Shown here piece after piece: positions 57,121-64,000 of a DNA stretch of 64,000 bases. The position numbers and the translations under genes were made by a program. This DNA is from an uncultured Pseudomonadales bacterium (GTDB taxonomy: Bacteria > Pseudomonadota > Gammaproteobacteria > Pseudomonadales > CANNCY01), in contig CANNCY010000003.1 in the NCBI GenBank assembly GCA_947503335.1, positions 62,001 through 126,000 on the forward strand, written 5' to 3'. Position 1 is the first letter of the stretch. Each line of letters starts with the position of its first letter. Under the pieces are notes generated by a model. The model was given only the letters and a program-made list of their open reading frames with translations, was not told the origin of the DNA and searched no databases.

Positions 57121-57687
57121 TCAATCAACTTGTTTGCGCAGTGCGTTGTCAAAAACTCGTTCTCTATAAAATTGAAGCTCGGCGACAGATTCCTTGATGT
57201 CGTCCATAGCAAGATGTGAACCCGACTTTTTAAAGCCATCAAGAAGTGATGGCTGCCAGCGTCTCGTTAGCTCCTTAATCGTGCTCACGTCAATGGTGCG
57301 ATAGTGAAAATAGCTTTGAAGTGAAGGCATGTACTTAAACAAAAAACGACGATCTTGGCTCACCGAATTACCACAGATAGGCGATGCTCCTTGATCGACC
57401 CATTCAGATAGAAAGTCGATCGTCATCTGCTCAGCTTGTTGCATGCTGATGCGCGAATCGCGCACGCGTTGGGTTAATCCGCTCTTACCGTGCTGTTCAA
57501 TGCACCATTCATTCATATTGTCTAAAACATGATCAGGTTGATGAACGGCAATGCTAGGGCCTTCGGCAAGAACGTTCAGTTGGCTGTCGGTAACCAGTGT
57601 GGCAATTTCGATGATGGTGTCTGTTTCTGGTTCTAGACCGGTCATTTCAAGGTCAATCCAGATTAGGTTTTGGGCGCGATCGTTCAA
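57121..57687 (-). CDS. orn: Oligoribonuclease
   Basis: A 188-aa 3'-5' exoribonuclease that degrades di- and oligonucleotides, including pGpG. The DEDD residues are visible: [19 protein letters not shown] and [11 protein letters not shown] place the start at TTG 57687 ([10 protein letters not shown]), with GAGAGG 5 bases upstream; a TTG 24 bases further up would add eight residues and lacks a ribosome site. It is divergent from rsgA. Confidence 0.93.
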   Translation of the reverse strand: MNDRAQNLIWIDLEMTGLEPETDTIIEIATLVTDSQLNVLAEGPSIAVHQPDHVLDNMNEWCIEQHGKSGLTQRVRDSRISMQQAEQMTIDFLSEWVDQGASPICGNSVSQDRRFLFKYMPSLQSYFHYRTIDVSTIKELTRRWQPSLLDGFKKSGSHLAMDDIKESVAELQFYRERVFDNALRKQVD

Positions 57688-57753
57688 AATAGCCTCTCTT
57701 ATAGGACTCAATTGGGGTATTGTAGCGGTTTGCGATCTAAACTTAGTAGTCTT

Positions 57754-58776
57754 ATGGCAAAACGAAAGCTAAATCGACGTCAGCAATGGCGTATCGAAAA
57801 GGTACAGAGCGAACGAGCCGAGCGTGCTAAGCGCCGAGCTGAGCGTGCCGACGCCCTTATTGAAGAAGGTGATCTAGGTAAAGAGCAGCTCGGTACGGTA
57901 ATCTCGCATTTTGGCACTCAAATAGATGTGCAGCCCGACAATACGAAGGCTTCTGAATCGATTCAGCGGTGCCATATACGTGCTAATCTTGGCTCGATTG
58001 TAACGGGCGACCGCGTTGTATGGCGATCAGGTGATGAGATCGGCGTGGTAACCGCGCGTTTAGAGCGCTCAAGTGAATTAACTCGCCCAGACAATCATGG
58101 CAACATAAAGCCAGTTGCAGCTAATATCGATCTAATTGTGATCGTCGTGGCGTCAGAGCCTGAACATCACGCAAACCTTATCGATCGTTATCTTGTAGCT
58201 GCTGAGCAAGTTGAAATTGAACCATTAATACTAATAAATAAGGCAGATCTATTAGATAGCGTAGATAACCATCCGTTGCGTCAACTAGCCCAGACCTATC
58301 GTAGTTTAGGGTATCAAGTTGTTGAAAGTAGGGCTCACGAACAGGGGGGGACCAGTGATTTGCATCAGGCAATTAAAGGTAAAACTCTTGTTTTTGTTGG
58401 TCAGTCAGGTGTTGGTAAATCTAGCTTGGTTGCTTCTCTGCTTGAAGATGATTCGATTAAGATCGGTGATTTGTCTGAGACAACCCGCAAAGGTAGGCAT
58501 ACAACCACGACTGCGCGTCTTTATTATTTGGCCAACGAAGCCGAATTGATCGATTCGCCGGGGGTGCGTGAATTTGGTCTATGGCACATTACCGCGCAAG
58601 AAGTTCTATCGGGTTTTATCGAAATGCGGCCATTTATAGGTGAGTGCCAATTTAGAGACTGCGCTCACAAGGTTGAGCCCGGATGTGCTATTTTAGCCGC
58701 GGTAGACCAAGGTATGATAAGCGAGAGTCGTTTCTTCTCTTATCAACAAATACTAGAGTCACTTGAGAACCATTAA
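57754..58776 (+). CDS. rsgA: Small-subunit ribosome biogenesis GTPase RsgA
   Basis: A 340-aa circularly permuted GTPase for late 30S maturation. A basic helix starts at the ATG at 57754 ([18 protein letters not shown]), then an OB fold, G4 (INKADL) before G1 ([11 protein letters not shown]) and G3 ([10 protein letters not shown]), and the Zn knuckle [16 protein letters not shown]. An upstream in-frame start at 57670 is rejected because it overlaps the orn start region and is unlike the family. psd follows by 19 bases. Confidence 0.95.
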   Translation: MAKRKLNRRQQWRIEKVQSERAERAKRRAERADALIEEGDLGKEQLGTVISHFGTQIDVQPDNTKASESIQRCHIRANLGSIVTGDRVVWRSGDEIGVVTARLERSSELTRPDNHGNIKPVAANIDLIVIVVASEPEHHANLIDRYLVAAEQVEIEPLILINKADLLDSVDNHPLRQLAQTYRSLGYQVVESRAHEQGGTSDLHQAIKGKTLVFVGQSGVGKSSLVASLLEDDSIKIGDLSETTRKGRHTTTTARLYYLANEAELIDSPGVREFGLWHITAQEVLSGFIEMRPFIGECQFRDCAHKVEPGCAILAAVDQGMISESRFFSYQQILESLENH

Positions 58777-58795
58777 ATAATTAAGGAATTACCCG

Positions 58796-59650
58796 TTGAA
58801 AGAAAAGCTATTTGTAATGATGCAGTATGTATTACCGCAACATTTTTTATCGCGTTTAGTAGGTAAATTGGCAGCGTCTGAAACCCTTTGGATTAAGCGC
58901 CAGTTTATCGATTTCTTTATGGATCGTTTCGATATCTCTCTTGAAGAGGCTGAGCGAAAGCATGCCGATGAGTATCGCTCGTTCAATGATTTCTTTACAC
59001 GTGCACTAGAAGATGGTGCGCGACCTATATGTGGTGGCGAAGACACGCTAGCTTGCCCTGCAGATGGTGTTATCAGTCAGATGGGTCCCATCGACAACGG
59101 CCGCGTGCTTCAGGCAAAGGGGCGCCACTATTCGTTGTCAGAGCTAGTTGCGCTTGACGACGATATGATCGCTGCTTTTAAAAAGGGGCAATTCGCCACC
59201 ATCTACTTGTCGCCTAGCGACTATCACCGTGTACATGCGCCGTTTAAAGGTACATTGCGAAAGGCGATCTATGTGCCGGGTGATCTATTTTCTGTGAACG
59301 ATACAACCGCTGAAGGCGTACCCAATCTATTTTCTCGCAACGAGCGTTTAGTATGTTTGTTTGATACCGAGAAGGGCCCGATGGGTGTGGTTCTGGTAGG
59401 GGCGATGATCGTTGCCGCTATTGAAACAGTTTGGGGTGGATTAGTAGCGCCTGCCTCGAAGTCACCTGTCACTGTTTATCAGCGCGACCCTGAGTCGGTT
59501 GAGTTAGATAAGGGTGATGAACTAGGGCGATTCTTGTTAGGGTCAACCGTTATTTTGCTATTCCCAGAAGACGCGATCGAGTTCGACGATCGCTACCAAG
59601 CCGGCACGGCTACTCGTGTAGGTGAAAGTATGGGTAAAGTGCGAGGCTAA
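58796..59650 (+). CDS. psd: Phosphatidylserine decarboxylase proenzyme
   Basis: A 284-aa membrane-associated enzyme making phosphatidylethanolamine. The self-cleavage motif LGST (in FLLGSTVILLF), which generates the pyruvoyl group, is intact; the catalytic His-containing YLSPSDYHRVH is present. The start is TTG at 58796 with AAGGAA 7 bases upstream; an internal ATG 21 bases on is less well placed. Conserved rsgA-psd (and orn) neighbourhood as in E. coli. Confidence 0.96.
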   Translation: MKEKLFVMMQYVLPQHFLSRLVGKLAASETLWIKRQFIDFFMDRFDISLEEAERKHADEYRSFNDFFTRALEDGARPICGGEDTLACPADGVISQMGPIDNGRVLQAKGRHYSLSELVALDDDMIAAFKKGQFATIYLSPSDYHRVHAPFKGTLRKAIYVPGDLFSVNDTTAEGVPNLFSRNERLVCLFDTEKGPMGVVLVGAMIVAAIETVWGGLVAPASKSPVTVYQRDPESVELDKGDELGRFLLGSTVILLFPEDAIEFDDRYQAGTATRVGESMGKVRG

Positions 59651-59686
59651 AGCGGCGTTGCTTTAGCTAAAGGGGCGCGGCTAGTT

Positions 59687-61042
59687 TTAGCCGTTGCCCA
59701 TTAGTCTATCAAATAAGCGGCTGATCCCGCCTTTTTCTTGAGGTTTCAAGTATTGAGCTTGAATCTGCTGCAGATCAACGTTGCACGCATCGGCTTCTAG
59801 ATCGCGTGCGATCTCTATTTCAAAACCATTCTTAGATTGCGATGTCTTATACAGGTCTAGTGGTTTAGGCTTGCGCAGTGGTTTCTTCGTGTTATCGGTA
59901 ACAAGCATTACAACCGGGCGCAGGCGGCGTTTGGGTGATTGCTCCACAACGACGCCAATCTCGCCTGAGTTAAGCTCGACTAAGGTACCTGTTGGGTAGA
60001 TACCCACTGCTTGAATAAACTCCACGACTAGTTCTTCTTGGTAGCCTTTATTACGCTCAAGATATAGGGCGCTAATAGCCTTCGAGGGGCTTAACGGCTG
60101 AGTAGAATATCGTGGATTAACAATGTCGTCGTAAAGTGTTACCAAGCCGATAATCTTACTAAGAAAAGGTATGGCATCGCCCACAAGGCCACGAGGATAG
60201 CCGGTACCGTCTAATCGTTCGCAGTGATTATGTATGGCATCAATAACGGCCGCTGACACTGAATTATGGCCTTTGAGCGACTGTATACAGTGTAAAATGT
60301 GTGTTTCATATACCGCCTGCTGCTCGTCGGTGCGAGGGCTTGCACGCAAAACCTGCTTGTTGATCTTAAGGGTACCGGTATCTTTAAGCAGCGTAGCTTG
60401 CGCAAGTGTATACAATTTGTCGCGCTCTAGACCGATATGGCGCCCAAAGATAATGGCCCAAATAGTGGCTCGAATACTGTGGTCAAACGTGTGCTCGTCG
60501 TGCTTTCTAACGCGCGAAATCCAGCTAAATGCATCGGGGTTACGAATGATGCTGTCTACCATCGCATTTGACGTTTTGATTGCGTCAGACAGATTTGGTG
60601 TTTGCCCGTTGTTGATGCTAGTCATTACCTGTTCAATGGCCGGCCTCAGGCTGCCAAAGGTTGTGTCAGCATTAGACATCTCTGACGCAAGTGGTGCACG
60701 TTCAATGTAGCGTCGTTTATTGATGGGTAAGGGTGAAATACGAATCGTATTCTTTGACGAATGAGATGCACGCGTGCGTTCGGTGGGATGGGCAGACGTG
60801 TGCTGCCGAAAATTATTCGCCGGTTTTGCAGTGGCGAGTGCGTCGTAGTCGGTTGCTCGGCTTAGCTGGGTATCAACCTGAACCCATTTGCAGAAGCGAC
60901 GAAGGTCATCGATATCGTCTACAGAGTTGATGTGAAACCCCTGTAGCGGATAAGGAGTTTGCGTCCAAGGGCGATCAAGGCCTGACACATACATGCCAAC
61001 CTGAAGGTCTTCAATATTAACTTTCTGTAGTTTGATCGCCAT
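59687..61042 (-). CDS. Degenerate HD-GYP domain protein with N-terminal DUF3391
   Basis: A 451-aa protein. Residues ~1-75 are DUF3391 (KVNIEDLQVGMYVSGLDRPW); residues ~170-380 resemble an HD-GYP c-di-GMP phosphodiesterase. The metal-binding HD is changed: the canonical LLHDIG reads LLKDTG (Lys220-Asp221), and the HHExxDGxGYP motif reads NHCERLDGTGYP. Such variants are often inactive or bind c-di-GMP without cleaving it. It starts alone, 11 bases upstream of nothing else in the same direction except hemE, which precedes it by 11 bases, so both may be cotranscribed. Confidence 0.83.
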   Translation of the reverse strand: MAIKLQKVNIEDLQVGMYVSGLDRPWTQTPYPLQGFHINSVDDIDDLRRFCKWVQVDTQLSRATDYDALATAKPANNFRQHTSAHPTERTRASHSSKNTIRISPLPINKRRYIERAPLASEMSNADTTFGSLRPAIEQVMTSINNGQTPNLSDAIKTSNAMVDSIIRNPDAFSWISRVRKHDEHTFDHSIRATIWAIIFGRHIGLERDKLYTLAQATLLKDTGTLKINKQVLRASPRTDEQQAVYETHILHCIQSLKGHNSVSAAVIDAIHNHCERLDGTGYPRGLVGDAIPFLSKIIGLVTLYDDIVNPRYSTQPLSPSKAISALYLERNKGYQEELVVEFIQAVGIYPTGTLVELNSGEIGVVVEQSPKRRLRPVVMLVTDNTKKPLRKPKPLDLYKTSQSKNGFEIEIARDLEADACNVDLQQIQAQYLKPQEKGGISRLFDRLMGNG

Positions 61043-61053
61043 AGATTACTTAC

Positions 61054-62121
61054 TTACGCCTGTCGTATTTTGCGTGAGTACTCCTGTACTTCGTTTACGA
61101 ATACGCCTACTTTAGCAGGATCGATCAATGGTGTGATGCCATGACCAAGATTAAATACATGGCCTGAGTGGTTGCCGTAGTTGTCTAACAAACGACGCAC
61201 TTCGGTACGGATCGCCTCATCACTGCCATTGAGGACAGCGGGATCCATGTTGCCCTGAAGTGCCACCTGATGACCTACACGTTCACGTGCCTGCTTCAGT
61301 GATGTAGTCCAGTCTAATCCTACTGCGTTAGCTCCTGCATTAGCAATTGCCTCAAGCCACTGACCGCCGCCCTTTGTGAACAGGATCACGGGGATCTCGT
61401 GACCATCCCATGATTTATGAAGATTGCTGACAATCTTCTGCATATAGTTTAATGAGAATTCAATATACGCCTTTTCTGACAGAGCGCCACCCCAAGTATC
61501 GAAAATCTGAACCGCCTGTGCACCAGCTTCGATCTGTGCGTTTAAGTAGTCAATTACAGACTCAGCAAGCTTATCTAGCAGAAGGTGCAGTGGGGCTGAG
61601 TCTCCGTAGACCATCGACTTAATTCGAGCAAAATCCTTAGATGGGCCACCCTCTACCATATAGGTGGCTAATGTCCACGGGCTGCCCGAAAAACCGATTA
61701 GGGGCACACGACCATTCAGCTCAGAACGAATAGCGCGTACTGCATCTGTCACATAGGTCAGATCGCGTTCTGTATTGATCACTTCTAAGCGTTCGATGGC
61801 AGCGGCGTCTTGCACCGGGTATTTGAATCGAGGGCCTTCACCAGTAACAAAGTGCAACCCCAGACCCATAGCATCGGGAATTGTGAGAATGTCAGAAAAC
61901 AAAATGGCAGCATCAAATGCATAACGCTCTAGCGGTTGCATGGTTACTTCGCAGGCTAGCGCTGTGTTCTTACACAGGCTCATAAAATCGCCGGCTTTGG
62001 CGCGGGTAGCGCGGTATTCGGGTAGGTAACGCCCTGCTTGGCGCATCATCCAGATAGGAGTTTGATCAACGGGTTGGCGCTTTAGCGCTCTCAAGAAGCG
62101 ATCGTTCTTAAGTTCAGACAT
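61054..62121 (-). CDS. hemE: Uroporphyrinogen decarboxylase
   Basis: A 355-aa heme-pathway enzyme converting uroporphyrinogen III to coproporphyrinogen III. The signature [16 protein letters not shown] is near the N-terminus and the catalytic Asp lies in [13 protein letters not shown]. Length matches E. coli HemE (354). It follows gltD after a 61-base gap, in the conserved gltB-gltD-hemE order. Confidence 0.97.
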   Translation of the reverse strand: MSELKNDRFLRALKRQPVDQTPIWMMRQAGRYLPEYRATRAKAGDFMSLCKNTALACEVTMQPLERYAFDAAILFSDILTIPDAMGLGLHFVTGEGPRFKYPVQDAAAIERLEVINTERDLTYVTDAVRAIRSELNGRVPLIGFSGSPWTLATYMVEGGPSKDFARIKSMVYGDSAPLHLLLDKLAESVIDYLNAQIEAGAQAVQIFDTWGGALSEKAYIEFSLNYMQKIVSNLHKSWDGHEIPVILFTKGGGQWLEAIANAGANAVGLDWTTSLKQARERVGHQVALQGNMDPAVLNGSDEAIRTEVRRLLDNYGNHSGHVFNLGHGITPLIDPAKVGVFVNEVQEYSRKIRQA

Positions 62122-62182
62122 GGTGTACTCATCAATATTTGTTACAGCGAGTATACCAAGTCTGAACGTACATGAGCAGGGG

Positions 62183-64000
<1,818 letters not shown>

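Noticed and set aside
59661-59693. CTTTAGCTAAAG and CGGCTA/TAGCCG palindromes between psd and the HD-GYP gene
   Set aside because: Short stems with no T-run; too weak to call a terminator.

Overview
This window looks like ordinary chromosome from a gammaproteobacterium of moderate GC. The family set and the gene order resemble the Pseudomonas-type core genome: chpA-chpB-chpC; asmA-mutY-yggX beside hisBHAF; envC-ctpA beside a yibN-like gene and secB; ntrBC, a DUF4124 gene, glnA, thiI and typA; ubiE-ubiJ-ubiB-hisI-hisE-tatABC; gltBD-hemE. The genus cannot be fixed from the sequence. I see no phage, insertion sequence, CRISPR array or other mobile element. Coding density is very high, many genes overlap by 1-14 bases, and only one gene-free stretch exceeds 300 bases (42015-42356, the glnA control region).

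Layout. 1-2.7 kb: end of a type IV pilus chemosensory cluster. 2.7-7.0 kb (minus): a methyl-cycle operon, an ArsR-methyltransferase regulator of SahR type, metK, ahcY and rsmE, with a perfect 11-bp-arm palindrome upstream. 7.2-12.5 kb: tkt-epd-pgk-fba central carbon operon. 12.6-17.1 kb: a DUF4397 lipoprotein, an OmpR-type response regulator, a histidine kinase and an alpha/beta hydrolase, with four TTCAC-type repeats at exact 11-bp spacing in front of the lipoprotein gene. 17.1-21.7 kb: serA divergent from D-2-hydroxyglutarate dehydrogenase, then GTP-dependent PEP carboxykinase. 21.7-28.2 kb: the least familiar part, with a DUF482-type acyltransferase, rlmG, an ExbD with no ExbB, a TetR repressor divergent from a small His-rich secreted protein and an unknown 291-aa protein, then a beta-barrel/DUF3943 pair and tRNA-Phe. 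28.3-37.3 kb: yggX, mutY, an AsmA-like gene, hisBHAF, ctpA, a frameshifted envC, a yibN-like gene and secB. 37.3-46.2 kb: nitrogen control (ntrC, ntrB, glnA) with recognisable NtrC boxes and a sigma-54 promoter, then thiI and typA. 46.3-51 kb: cytochrome c and a two-gene RND pump. 51-59.7 kb: tag, dtd, the tat/hisIE/ubi operon, orn, rsgA, psd. 59.7-64 kb: a degenerate HD-GYP protein, hemE, gltD and the 3' end of gltB.

How it works together. SAM use by the methyltransferases yields S-adenosylhomocysteine, which AhcY clears while MetK makes new SAM. Tkt, Epd, Pgk and Fba link the pentose phosphates and glycolysis, and Epd also feeds pyridoxal phosphate synthesis. SerA and the D-2-hydroxyglutarate dehydrogenase are an established functional pair. 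NtrB/NtrC, glnA and gltBD form the glutamine/glutamate loop. The best candidates for undescribed biology are the DUF4397 lipoprotein/two-component/hydrolase module, the TetR/His-rich/291-aa module with paired operators, and the A9 frameshift in envC.
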